Shown here: in pieces, positions 16,482 to 24,949 of the stretch
Layout of the letters: every line of letters starts with the position of its first letter
Position numbering within the stretch: the stretch's first letter is position 1
DNA from: a virus
Strand: one strand, 5' to 3'
Length of the DNA stretch: 64,000 nucleotides
IMG/VR virus record: IMGVR_UViG_3300026484_000402
Coordinates: 16,341 to 80,340 of that record
The notes under the pieces: model-generated
The model's database searches: none
What the model saw: only the letters and a program-made list of their open reading frames with translations
Told to the model about the DNA's origin: nothing
Translations under genes and position numbers: made by a program

Positions 16482-16749
16482 TTCATTGTTTATTATCGGT
16501 TGTGCACAAAAAAAAGTTGTATATATAAAAAACAAATGCCCGTCTTTTAGGTATGAACCAAGCATCCCTAAAAGTAAGACTTTTACTTTTTCAAGTAAAA
16601 ATGATAAAATTGTTTTATCAAAGCAGGATTTTAAAGAAATTTTAAAAAATTATTCTTTTATGAAAAATGAACTAAATCAAACAAAAAAATATATAAAAGA
16701 ATACAACAAAATGATACAAAGGATTAACAATGTCAGATATAGTAACTAA
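16453..16749 (+). CDS. Outer-membrane spanin-like lipoprotein (Rz1 type)
   Basis: I choose ATG 16453 over an upstream in-frame ATG because the protein then begins with a lipoprotein signal: MVKKLLLLFSSLFIIGCAQK, with the lipobox LFIIGC. The mature protein (about 80 residues) is polar with a helical C-terminal half. The start lies inside the i-spanin gene in a different frame (29-base overlap), the usual Rz/Rz1 overlapping arrangement. Its last 20 bases overlap the next virion gene. Confidence 0.75.
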   Translation: MVKKLLLLFSSLFIIGCAQKKVVYIKNKCPSFRYEPSIPKSKTFTFSSKNDKIVLSKQDFKEILKNYSFMKNELNQTKKYIKEYNKMIQRINNVRYSN

Positions 16750-17290
16750 ATTGGAGAAAATAGCTGAAGAGCTTCCTAAAATAGAAGACGCTATTGGGGC
16801 TAAAAACACATTGGAAAAAATAGCTTTTGCAGTTAAAGCGCTAGAAATAATAGACAATGGTGGAATGAGTAAAGAAGCAGCAGTGTCTAGCAATTCATTA
16901 AGCCAAATAGGTGGGACTATGGCTAAAGCGTTAGTTGCGGGTCTAGGTATAGGACTTGCTGGAGAAGCATTAGATATTGGTCATCAAAAAGTAAAAAAGA
17001 TGTTTTTTGAGAGAAAATTGAATTCTTTAGCAAAAGCGGTAAAAAAGGAAGCCCCTGAACTTAAACATACAGATGATGCAAAAATAAAGAAAATGCTAGA
17101 GGCTGGATATGAATTGGCCCCTGAAGTAATGGAAAATCCAACTCTTGCTGCAAGTTTTGTAAGCATAGGAAATAGTTTAGGTGGAAAAGTTGACCCTAAT
17201 ACGATGAAAATTTTCGCAGACATACATTCAAAATTAAATGGGAGAGGAAAGTTTTCCGATAATTTAACATCAGGAATAGGACTTATATAA
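16730..17290 (+). CDS. Hypothetical virion-associated protein
   Basis: This 186-residue helical protein opens with MSDIVTKLEKIAEEL and carries EKIAFAVKAL soon after, two copies of the K-I-A motif that recurs across this genome. A hydrophobic, Gly-rich stretch follows (AKALVAGLGIGLAGEA), then a charged C-terminal half. Such Gly-rich amphipathic segments occur in ejected or membrane-active virion proteins. No family is recognised. Confidence 0.6.
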   Translation: MSDIVTKLEKIAEELPKIEDAIGAKNTLEKIAFAVKALEIIDNGGMSKEAAVSSNSLSQIGGTMAKALVAGLGIGLAGEALDIGHQKVKKMFFERKLNSLAKAVKKEAPELKHTDDAKIKKMLEAGYELAPEVMENPTLAASFVSIGNSLGGKVDPNTMKIFADIHSKLNGRGKFSDNLTSGIGLI

Positions 17291-17299
17291 GGTGGTAAA

Positions 17300-17845
17300 A
17301 TGGGAGCTTATAAAATAAAACAAAAAACAAAAAAACCAAAATATAACATATTCAATATACCTAAAATTAAAACAAATATTGATTTAGCTAAATATGACCC
17401 TGTTACTGGAGAGAAAATAGCACTAGATTCCAATTTAAATAATTCCGAACAAAATGTAACCGGGAATGTTCCAAGTGCGTTATCTGGGAGAAAACAGGCT
17501 GATAAAAATGATTATTACAATTTAAGAAAAATGAAAATGGAAACTATGGCAGATGCTCTTCAAAGCAGAAAACAACCGGTGGATTTATTTGAAGCTGTAA
17601 AAAATGGAACAGTAGGAACTACTGCAGGGGTTGCGATAGGAAATATCTTGAATACTTCTAATAGAGCTAAAGGTTTGTTGGGTCTGGGACTTGGAGGCGC
17701 TATTGCTGCGATGGATGTTAATAGACAACTTAGAAAATATAATAATCAAATGGCTGCTAGAGAAGCTTTAATTGGACAGCCAACAGATAGGGAAAAAGCT
17801 TACATGAAATTATTGAGAGAAAAATATTCACAAGGTAAAAAATAA
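17300..17845 (+). CDS. Hypothetical virion-block protein
   Basis: This 181-residue protein starts with a very basic N-terminus (MGAYKIKQKTKKPKYNIF) and has a Gly/Ala-rich hydrophobic segment around residues 110-140 (NGTVGTTAGVAIGNI, GLLGLGLGGAIAAM). A basic helical tail follows. The layout resembles its upstream neighbour, so both may be internal or ejected proteins. The stop overlaps the next start by one base. Confidence 0.6.
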   Translation: MGAYKIKQKTKKPKYNIFNIPKIKTNIDLAKYDPVTGEKIALDSNLNNSEQNVTGNVPSALSGRKQADKNDYYNLRKMKMETMADALQSRKQPVDLFEAVKNGTVGTTAGVAIGNILNTSNRAKGLLGLGLGGAIAAMDVNRQLRKYNNQMAAREALIGQPTDREKAYMKLLREKYSQGKK

Positions 17846-18369
17846 TGGATATTTTTAATTATTCAGACACAGATTATTCTGCGATTTTGTATAAAGATTT
17901 TTTTGTAATTTATATGAACTTAATAAAATCAAAACTTAGAGATAATAATATTGATGAAAAAATAGTTAGGCTCATAGATGCAGATACAATAAATGTTAAT
18001 AGAGCGCCTTTGATAATCCTTAAAAGAACACATAGTCCACAACCTCCTACAGGAGCATTATTAAATGAAAGGCTTAACACTATAAATAACAAAAATATAA
18101 TTAACAGTGTTTCATACCAAATGTTTAATTTGTTGATAACTTGCTATGGAAACACATATCTAGAATCTGAAAGACTTGCCAGTTTAGTAATAGAGTCAAT
18201 AATTCTTTCATCAATAAACAAAATTAGGGCTTTAAGTGAAAACAGAATTATAGGTCACGAATTTTTAAATTGGTCAGAAACAGGGTTAGTGTCACAAGAT
18301 ACTAAATTATTTGCAAGTTCTATAGAAATAAGAATAAGCACAATGTTTGAAACATCAACAGTGTTATAA
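17845..18369 (+). CDS. Putative tail-completion / neck protein
   Basis: This 174-residue protein has the alpha/beta pattern common in tail-terminator and neck proteins: an N-terminal helix, a strand with RAPLIILKRTH, a long central helix pair (YLESERLASLVIESIILSSI), and a closing strand after FLNWSETGLVSQDTKLFAS (SSIEIRIS). The family resemblance is by secondary-structure pattern only. Position among structural genes agrees. Confidence 0.45.
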   Translation: MDIFNYSDTDYSAILYKDFFVIYMNLIKSKLRDNNIDEKIVRLIDADTINVNRAPLIILKRTHSPQPPTGALLNERLNTINNKNIINSVSYQMFNLLITCYGNTYLESERLASLVIESIILSSINKIRALSENRIIGHEFLNWSETGLVSQDTKLFASSIEIRISTMFETSTVL

Positions 18370-18384
18370 AAAAAAGGAAGTAAT

Positions 18385-19317
18385 ATGAATTTATACCCTT
18401 TGTTTTTAGGAAATGGAAATTCCTCAGCAGGACATGGTTCTTTTACTTTAGCTATTAAGGCCACTTGCGAAACAATCCAGAATACAAATAATACGTATAA
18501 ATTAAACGGAGAAGTAGCGAATTATGAATCTAATTCAAATCTAGAATTAAGTGGATTTATAGCTGAGGGGTTGCCATATTATGCTATGTGGATGCAAACG
18601 GTAGATAATTCAATTGCATTAAATTTCTCTCTTTTGTCTGAGGAATATGAGATAGCGATTTTGGACCAGGAAGTAAATATACAACAACCAGATGTAATAT
18701 TCACCTTTGAAGCCCTTCCCGCTTCTGTTAGTTTAAGTTGTATTTTGGAAGAAAAAGATTTCACTTCAACACTTTCTATAGGAGAAAACAAAATTATAGA
18801 AATTACCGAAAATGTTATAGAGTTAAATGAGAACAATGTTGTCTTTAACACTCAAGCAGGTAATATATACAGCACTCTTCTAGAGGAAACAATATATCCA
18901 ACAAATATTAATGCAGAAATATTAAACAACAATATTACCATACTTGGATATGTAAATGGTGAATTTGTAAGCATTAACACCAATATCGATAAGAATTATG
19001 TAATAGAAATTAAAAAAGGATGGAACAACATTATAGTGCCAACCATTATAGCAAACAATAAAGAAATGAGAATTTATGATTTTGTAAACATATTGGCTAA
19101 TTATATAGACAAAGAGCCTTATGAATTATTTGAAATCGCTTCATTCGTGGAAAATGATACTGAAAACAATTTTATTATTACAAAAGAATTTGTTTCAAAT
19201 GTTAATGGTCCAAATAATTTTAAACTATTTAAACAAATTAATAAAAAGATGTATCCTGTTCCATTCTTAATTAAATCTTTAGTTGATATTAATATTCCAT
19301 TAAAAGAAGTGTTATGA
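18385..19317 (+). CDS. Hypothetical beta-rich structural protein
   Basis: This 310-residue protein is mainly beta with acidic turns and contains no recognised domain. The N-terminal part holds FTLAIKATCETIQNT and the C-terminal part two helices followed by KKMYPVPFLIKSL. AAAGGAAG precedes ATG 18385. It is flanked by a neck-type gene and a prohead-protease-like gene, so a virion role is likely. Confidence 0.55.
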   Translation: MNLYPLFLGNGNSSAGHGSFTLAIKATCETIQNTNNTYKLNGEVANYESNSNLELSGFIAEGLPYYAMWMQTVDNSIALNFSLLSEEYEIAILDQEVNIQQPDVIFTFEALPASVSLSCILEEKDFTSTLSIGENKIIEITENVIELNENNVVFNTQAGNIYSTLLEETIYPTNINAEILNNNITILGYVNGEFVSINTNIDKNYVIEIKKGWNNIIVPTIIANNKEMRIYDFVNILANYIDKEPYELFEIASFVENDTENNFIITKEFVSNVNGPNNFKLFKQINKKMYPVPFLIKSLVDINIPLKEVL

Positions 19318-19547
19318 CGTGTGTAAGAATTGATAACATTGGGGTTATACAAGAAATAACCAGATACATGAGAGAAAAAGTGTTTATTTGTAGAAAAAGA
19401 TATGTTTGTTTAAAAGCTAAAGATTTTGCTACAGAAAAAGTATATTTAAACGAATTAATGGATATTTTGAGAAATACGCCAATAAAAACAACTTTTGAAA
19501 TAATGTATAATTATATAAAAGATGAAGGAGAATGTAATGCTCACTAA
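19314..19547 (+). CDS. Hypothetical small protein
   Basis: This 77-residue basic protein starts MTCVRIDNIGVIQEITRYM and overlaps both neighbours (four bases at the start, eleven at the end), so it is translated within the operon. It has four cysteines but no paired zinc pattern. No family is recognised. Confidence 0.55.
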   Translation: MTCVRIDNIGVIQEITRYMREKVFICRKRYVCLKAKDFATEKVYLNELMDILRNTPIKTTFEIMYNYIKDEGECNAH

Positions 19548-20838
19548 ATATATAGATGCACAAATTGAATACGCTGAAGCAGAAAAAGAAATATGTCCCA
19601 ATGGAATGTGCTCAATAGTAAAAACAGCTTCTGAAAGACCTGAGATTTTTAATGATATAAAAATTAAAAAAAATCACGCATATTTATATGTAATAGCTAT
19701 GGGAGCTGGAGATTTTTATGGCGAAAACAAAAATGGAGACTTTTTTTGGGAAAAAGATTTAAAACAATATTACACTAAATTTTTAACATCAGGAGTATTT
19801 GTTCAACACGACAATAAAGACCCATCAAAAAGTATTGGTAAGGTTTTAAAAGCTATTTATAACGATGAAATGCATAGAGTGGAACTACTTATAGAGATAA
19901 AAAAGGAATTAGCACCAGATATTTATTATTCTATTGAAAATGGAGAAAGAATAGCGGTTTCTATGGGAACCAAAGTTACCGAAGAACATTGCTCTTATTG
20001 TGGGCATGTCACAAAAGACAGTCTAGCAAACAGATGTGAGCATTTGAAATATATGATGCATCAAATAATGCCTAATGGTGTAAGAGTTTTTGCTATAAAC
20101 CATCCTCCTTTAAATTTCTTTGATATTTCTATAGTAAGAAGACCTGCTGATACTCAGGGGTATGCATTATTTCAAAAAGTAGCATCTGATAATAGTGAAA
20201 GGTTAATGCCCCAAAAAAAAGCTCTTTCTAAAATAGCAGAATTAAAAAAAAGAATAGATGCGTGGGCAGTATCAAATCCTCTCAACTATTCTGATATTAG
20301 AGAAATGAAACAAATACCTATGCCTATATTGAGTAATTTTATTAAAACAAATAATATTTTATTAAGACCATCTGAGATAATAGGTTTATTAAGCAATATA
20401 GATGAATATACATATTCTTCTCTAACCAAGTATGACACTTTAAAAACAATGATTAGATTATTGTCTTTATTGGAAGGGTGTGCACAACCACATATTGCTC
20501 CGGTTATTAAAATGGCCTCTGAAGACAGATATCCTGTTTTGAACAAATTAAAACATAGAGAAATATTAGTAAAAGAAGCTATGAATCAAATGGAATCGGA
20601 AAATATAGACGCTTTTGGAAATAAAAGAATAAAAATGAGAAAAAAACACAAAACCACTTCATATCCATATAATGAATATGCTGGAATAAGAATAAATTTA
20701 AACAATGGAGATAGTGTAACAGTTCAAGAACATATATTTGACGATGTTTTTGAAGCCTTCAAAGACAGTGGAGCAATTGATTCAGTATATGGAATATTGC
20801 CTAATGGAACTGAGAAAATAATATCTATCCAAAGGTAA
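19537..20838 (+). CDS. Prohead-protease-like head protein
   Basis: I start at ATG 19537, six bases after AAGGAG, giving 433 residues. The core resembles head-maturation protease-like phage proteins: YLYVIAMGAGDFYGENKNGD, VFVQHDNKDPSKSIGKVLKA, VELLIEIKK and ERIAVSMGTKV. A C-x2-C with a downstream CEH follows (HCSYCGHVTKD, NRCEHLKYMM), then FFDISIVRRPAD. The H-x-(N)-D-P and SMG segments suit the protease fold, and the cysteines suggest a zinc site. The C-terminal 200 residues are helical, with repeated K-x-A-S sites (QKVAS, IKMAS). It may mature the capsid; I am moderately sure of the family and less sure of activity. Confidence 0.55.
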   Translation: MLTKYIDAQIEYAEAEKEICPNGMCSIVKTASERPEIFNDIKIKKNHAYLYVIAMGAGDFYGENKNGDFFWEKDLKQYYTKFLTSGVFVQHDNKDPSKSIGKVLKAIYNDEMHRVELLIEIKKELAPDIYYSIENGERIAVSMGTKVTEEHCSYCGHVTKDSLANRCEHLKYMMHQIMPNGVRVFAINHPPLNFFDISIVRRPADTQGYALFQKVASDNSERLMPQKKALSKIAELKKRIDAWAVSNPLNYSDIREMKQIPMPILSNFIKTNNILLRPSEIIGLLSNIDEYTYSSLTKYDTLKTMIRLLSLLEGCAQPHIAPVIKMASEDRYPVLNKLKHREILVKEAMNQMESENIDAFGNKRIKMRKKHKTTSYPYNEYAGIRINLNNGDSVTVQEHIFDDVFEAFKDSGAIDSVYGILPNGTEKIISIQR

Positions 20839-20841
20839 TTT

Positions 20842-22017
20842 GTGGGCAAAAAAATTGGTATTGGCAAAGTGGTAAATGTTTTTATTGATTCAACAAACAC
20901 AATAAAAGCAGATGTTAAATTAGATAGTGGTGGTTATATAAAAGCTGTATTAGGGTCTGAAAAAATAAATGAAGACGATATTGTATATGTTATGAAAGAT
21001 GATTTTGGCAGATATTATTTGACCCATAAAACATCATATAACCAAAGTTTGTTTACTTATTTGGAATCCCCTTTTTACACTACTGTTGCAGGAGATTTTA
21101 TTACAGGTGTTACCTTACTTGATATAGGAAATGATAGTTTTGTTATAAATTTTGATTTATTAAATTCGGGTTCTCTGGCTATTGGTTCAGATATTGCATA
21201 TATGGGGGTTGATTATGTTAATTATGTAGCTATAAAAAATGATACTAGTATTAGAAAGTTTGAAAGCGGCACATTGATAGAGGGTCCATTAATAAAAGGT
21301 TTTTCTTTTGATAAAAAGATTTCGTTTGAATTTTTAATAGGAAAAGTAAGAGATGATTTACTGCATCTAAAATCTATACAAGATATTGGAAAGATAATAG
21401 TTAAATCTACGAATTCTTTTGCTGAAATTATGGGCAAGTATGGAGCTCAACTAATATCTATATCTGAGGTATATAAAATAAAAGGCGTTGGTATAGGTTC
21501 TTATGTTGAATTAATTGCTATAGACCCTTCTTTTGCATCAGATTATTTAGATGATGTTAGAACAAATTTTTCCAAATTAACAGAAGAACTTAATGCACTA
21601 AAAATAAATCCTGATGTAATTATTGAATTTGATTTAGTTTTATCAAAAACTCCATACAATTCAAATATCTCAATTTCTTTTTTTGGTGAAATATATTATG
21701 TTACTTATTTTAAAGCAATAACTCTTGATGGAAATCGTATTGAAATATCAGCAAAACATATAAAATTAAATAATACAGATATTCTTAAAACAAATATTTC
21801 AGAAATGAAATTTAACAAGATTTTTGTAAACAATGCTTTTTATGTTAATGAAGGAGAAACCTCTCTAGCAATATTAAACCCAAAATTAACGTTATTACTA
21901 AGAGATGCCGTATTGTCTGTTGATAAATATGAAATCACTGCCACAGACTATATAGATATGCATGTAGGCGGCAAAGGATTCTATATAGATATATATGGTA
22001 CTAGCTCACATCACTGA
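20842..22017 (+). CDS. Putative baseplate spike / tail protein
   Basis: Translation most likely begins at GTG 20842, six bases after AAAGG, right after the previous stop. The 391-residue product opens with an OB-like stretch (KIGIGKVVNVFIDS, KADVKLDSGGYIKA, DIVYVMKDDFGRYYL) as in gp5/gpV-type spike proteins. It is beta-rich throughout and ends with strand repeats (SVDKYEITATDYIDMHVGG). A spike or baseplate role is inferred from this pattern and location. Confidence 0.4.
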   Translation: MGKKIGIGKVVNVFIDSTNTIKADVKLDSGGYIKAVLGSEKINEDDIVYVMKDDFGRYYLTHKTSYNQSLFTYLESPFYTTVAGDFITGVTLLDIGNDSFVINFDLLNSGSLAIGSDIAYMGVDYVNYVAIKNDTSIRKFESGTLIEGPLIKGFSFDKKISFEFLIGKVRDDLLHLKSIQDIGKIIVKSTNSFAEIMGKYGAQLISISEVYKIKGVGIGSYVELIAIDPSFASDYLDDVRTNFSKLTEELNALKINPDVIIEFDLVLSKTPYNSNISISFFGEIYYVTYFKAITLDGNRIEISAKHIKLNNTDILKTNISEMKFNKIFVNNAFYVNEGETSLAILNPKLTLLLRDAVLSVDKYEITATDYIDMHVGGKGFYIDIYGTSSHH

Positions 22018-22102
22018 TGATTCGTGTTTTTTTATAGTAATAATTTACTTTTTTCTATTTTTAAGTAAAATAATAATGAAAACTAAAATTAAAGGAGATA
22101 AT

Positions 22103-22753
22103 ATGAACGAAATTCAACAATTGTTACAGCTTGTTGCGCAACATTTTGGTTGGCAGGTTGGGGACAAGATAAAGACAGAAATAAACAGTATACTTGCCCT
22201 AGAAAATGTAGACATTAAGGAACTTCAAAACAGAATAAAAACCATTGAAAGTATTCTTGATGCCGACCCTGATACTGAGGAATTTGATGTAGCGCAAAAT
22301 ATTATCACTCAGCTTACTAATATTTTAACTAGACTTACAGATATTGAAAACAATATTTCAGATATTAGTTCAAGACTAGCTGATGTTGAATCACAAAATC
22401 AACAACAAAACAAAAGACTTGATGATATAGAATCACAATTATCCAATTTAACTTCAAATGATACAATTAATGGGATTCAGGAAGAAATTAGCAATATTGA
22501 AACAGAAATTGATAATATTGAAAACATAATAGACAGTAAAGCCGACAAAACATATGTTGATGAAAAATTTGTAACAAAAGAAAGTGTTACATCTATTAAT
22601 GTAGAAGCATTAGCAAATATATTTAGAGCAGCAATGGATTGTGGATTTAACGGAGTTAGTTTAAGCGATTGCAATACTAATAATTCAAACAATAACCCAC
22701 AAGATAATTCTGATAATGAAAATGGTGATACTGGGGACGGAGCAGTAATATAA
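22103..22753 (+). CDS. Trimeric coiled-coil tail-fibre-like protein
   Basis: An upstream in-frame ATG at 21995 overlaps the previous gene and lacks a ribosome site. AAAGGAG lies six bases before ATG 22103, giving 216 residues. Most of the protein (about 25-165) is a heptad coiled coil of the whisker/fibre type (LTDIENNISDISSRLADVES, RLDDIESQLSNLTS). A small conserved-looking segment with VTKESVTSINVEALA follows, then a polar Asn/Asp/Gly tail. It probably forms a thin trimeric fibre. Confidence 0.55.
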   Translation: MNEIQQLLQLVAQHFGWQVGDKIKTEINSILALENVDIKELQNRIKTIESILDADPDTEEFDVAQNIITQLTNILTRLTDIENNISDISSRLADVESQNQQQNKRLDDIESQLSNLTSNDTINGIQEEISNIETEIDNIENIIDSKADKTYVDEKFVTKESVTSINVEALANIFRAAMDCGFNGVSLSDCNTNNSNNNPQDNSDNENGDTGDGAVI

Positions 22754-22777
22754 TTGATTTTCCTCCCTCTTTTTTTG

Positions 22778-22804
22778 TATAATGCCTTTTAAAAAGGCGT
22801 TTTT
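22778..22804 (+). promoter_or_regulatory. Overlapping promoter and terminator before VRR-NUC gene
   Basis: A TATAAT box lies at 22778-22783. The next bases form the inverted repeat GCCTTTT/AAAAAGGC (22784-22798) followed by a T run (22800-22804) that ends at ATG 22805. The hairpin plus T run should terminate the upstream fibre transcript, while the -10 box starts a new one near 22790. The AAAAAGG of the 3' arm is the only ribosome-site-like element for the next gene. Confidence 0.5.
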
Positions 22805-23230
22805 ATGAAAATACCTTCTAAAAAACCTCTTACTGAAAAACAAATTCAAAATATGATTATAAAATATTTAGAATGGAGAAAAGATATATTCTTTTGGAGG
22901 CAAAATTCAGGTTCTTTTACTGAAAAAGCAAAATCTGTTTTAAGTAAAATAATTAATTCTATCCCCAGTTTGAGTCCTACTATTAAGGCAAGAATTATAG
23001 GTTCGTTTTACAGACAAGTAGGGCATTACGATTGTGCTAGTGTTAAAGGGCTTCCTGATATAATAGTTATCCAAAACGGAAAATTTATAGGACTTGAAGT
23101 AAAGACCAAAACAGGAAGACAAAGAGAGACCCAAAAAAACGTTCAAAATAAAATAGAAAAAGTTGGAGGGGAGTATTATATAGTAAGAAGTGTAGATGAT
23201 GTAAAAAGAATATTGGACAAAAACAAATAA
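22805..23230 (+). CDS. VRR-NUC nuclease / resolvase-like protein
   Basis: This 141-residue protein fits the VRR-NUC branch of PD-(D/E)XK nucleases. LTEKQIQNMIIKYLEW is the usual entry helix, GLPDIIVIQNGKFIGLEVKTKTGRQ carries the PD...ExK catalytic core, and TQKNVQNKIEKVGGEYYIV is the closing helix-strand. Phage relatives act on branched DNA or stalled forks. It stands alone inside the virion block behind its own promoter. Confidence 0.88.
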   Translation: MKIPSKKPLTEKQIQNMIIKYLEWRKDIFFWRQNSGSFTEKAKSVLSKIINSIPSLSPTIKARIIGSFYRQVGHYDCASVKGLPDIIVIQNGKFIGLEVKTKTGRQRETQKNVQNKIEKVGGEYYIVRSVDDVKRILDKNK

Positions 23231-23242
23231 ACTTGTTACAAT
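23213..23242 (+). promoter_or_regulatory. Promoter of acidic structural-type gene
   Basis: TTGGAC at 23213-23218, an 18-base spacer and TACAAT at 23237-23242 form a good promoter just before the gene at 23267, whose start has AAGGAG. It lies at the end of the VRR-NUC gene. Confidence 0.5.
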
Positions 23243-23266
23243 TAAAAAAAATTACAAGGAGCATTT

Positions 23267-23905
23267 ATGAGCTTTATAGAAAAAGTAGCTAGTTATTTTC
23301 AAACTTATGAAAATTCGTCAACTAAGGAAGGGTTGTTGAAAATAGCGGCTGAAGACGGGGTAACTGCCGATGACTTGGTTGCATTTCACAATTTAGTGTA
23401 CGGTAATATTTTTACCGGCAAGAATCTCTTAAAAACAGCAAGCGAAAATCCTGAAAGTAAAATTATTGCTATAGGCATGGCATTTGACAAAGTTGCAAGT
23501 GGTGAAATGACCCCAGAAGAGGTTGTTGCTTACGCAAATGAACTAGGTATGACGAAAGAAGATGTTGATTTTATTTATGCACAAATTGAAAAACAAGCAG
23601 AAGAAGCTGGAATTATTGAACCAGAGGCAAATGAGTACGATGAAGATTTAACTGATAAAGTTGCAGAAGCAATGGATTATCTTGACGCAAACGGCATTGA
23701 CCCTATAAGCGGGCTAATAATTGCTGCAAATGTTAATGAAGAAGGACTGATTGCTGACGAAAAAGTTGCTGAGGAAGCAGTTGAGGCTGGCTTTACAGAA
23801 GAGGACCTAACTAAAATTGCCGAAGTAGTTGATTTTCTAGGCGCTGTAGATGAAAAAGTTTTAGCTACTGCTGAAGCATTATTTGAAGCAGCGCATCAAG
23901 AATAA
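23267..23905 (+). CDS. Acidic helical protein, possible scaffold
   Basis: This 212-residue protein is all-helical and very acidic, with an unusually high Ala/Glu/Asp content and a more G+C-rich coding sequence than its neighbours, hinting at strong expression. It has five or more K-x-A sites (IEKVAS, LLKIAA, LLKTAS, FDKVAS, IEKQAE) at 20-40 residue spacing. It has its own promoter and strong ribosome site. These properties fit a capsid scaffold or abundant internal protein, but no family match is clear. Confidence 0.6.
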   Translation: MSFIEKVASYFQTYENSSTKEGLLKIAAEDGVTADDLVAFHNLVYGNIFTGKNLLKTASENPESKIIAIGMAFDKVASGEMTPEEVVAYANELGMTKEDVDFIYAQIEKQAEEAGIIEPEANEYDEDLTDKVAEAMDYLDANGIDPISGLIIAANVNEEGLIADEKVAEEAVEAGFTEEDLTKIAEVVDFLGAVDEKVLATAEALFEAAHQE

Positions 23906-23960
23906 ACCGCCTTTTCTCTTTCTTTTCACCTTTTAATTTCACTTATCTATCTTTTTTTAG

Positions 23961-23966
23961 TATAAT
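23961..23966 (+). promoter_or_regulatory. -10 promoter element before 23986
   Basis: TATAAT sits 20 bases before ATG 23986, with a poor TTCACT at the -35 distance. The intergenic 23906-23985 is pyrimidine-rich and otherwise empty. Confidence 0.45.
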
Positions 23967-23985
23967 TAACAAAAAAAGGACTGTT

Positions 23986-24948
23986 ATGTATCCAATAGAA
24001 GAATTAGCAAATCAAATAGTTAATTCAGACGATGTTGCTGCAGAATTTGCAAAAATCGCAAGCAATATGGATGAAAGGTGGAAAGTTACTTTAGCTAGAG
24101 AGGTAAATAAACAGAATTTTATTAAAAAACTTCAAGAATCAGACTTAAATTCAGATATAAGATTTGATGTAGTAGAAACCCCTGAAATGTCTAAACTAGC
24201 TTCTGAAAAAGAAAAAAGTAGACCCCAAAATCTTACTAAAACAGCTTCTGTTAACAAACAGGCGAACATAGAAAAAAAAGCACAAATATTGCCTTCAATG
24301 TTTGTTATAAAACAAAATGAAAATATTTATAGAGAAAAAATTTCCTCAGGATACACATATAAAGAAACTTTAACAAAAGAAGCAAAAGAGGCAATTAATG
24401 ATGAATTAGCATATGAATTAAAGGATAAAATAGCAAAAGAAGAAAATGAAAAAAATAGATTATTATTTGAAGCAGAGGTGGCAAAAGAAATACTGCTTGA
24501 TAAAATAGCTTCTTTAACAGATATGGAGTCTGAAATGAGAGATATTATAAAAACTCTAGTAAAATCTAATATGGAAAAATATGCTGAAGATGTTTTAATG
24601 AGAAGCAATGTGAGAACAGATATGTTATCAAAAGTAGCAAGCGAAAATCTTGATATTGAGAAAAAAGCCAAATTAGACGATGCTATAAATAAACTTGCTC
24701 AGATTGACGAATTAATGGAAAAAAAAGCTATTGGTCCTCTGGCTAGAGTTGTGACAACTGTATTAGGTAAAGGGCTAAATTTAATTGGGACTGGTGCTGC
24801 ATATGGAGCAAGAGGAGCTGCAATAGCAGCAAAGGGATTTGCTAGAACAGCTATTAAACACCCTATTGCCACTACTGCTGTAGTAGCCGGCTCTAATGTA
24901 TCAGATAAATCTACTAATCAAATAAGAAATGTAGTGCTAGGATATTGA
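23986..24948 (+). CDS. Hypothetical helical protein with repeated KxA motifs
   Basis: This 320-residue protein is helical and charged for about 240 residues and is dense in K-x-A sites (SKLASEKEK, TKTASVNKQA, DKIASLTDM, SKVASENLD, NKLAQID). Its last 80 residues are Gly/Ala-rich and hydrophobic (GKGLNLIGTGAAYGARGAA). The N-terminal part could be removed by a maturation protease, leaving a membrane-active core. No family is recognised. Confidence 0.6.
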   Translation: MYPIEELANQIVNSDDVAAEFAKIASNMDERWKVTLAREVNKQNFIKKLQESDLNSDIRFDVVETPEMSKLASEKEKSRPQNLTKTASVNKQANIEKKAQILPSMFVIKQNENIYREKISSGYTYKETLTKEAKEAINDELAYELKDKIAKEENEKNRLLFEAEVAKEILLDKIASLTDMESEMRDIIKTLVKSNMEKYAEDVLMRSNVRTDMLSKVASENLDIEKKAKLDDAINKLAQIDELMEKKAIGPLARVVTTVLGKGLNLIGTGAAYGARGAAIAAKGFARTAIKHPIATTAVVAGSNVSDKSTNQIRNVVLGY

Positions 24949-24949
24949 G

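Noticed and set aside
22040-22075. TTTACTT/AAGTAAA hairpin and promoter before the coiled-coil gene
   Set aside because: The stem is AT-only with a 12-base loop and the promoter match is poor. It could arise by chance in AT-rich sequence.
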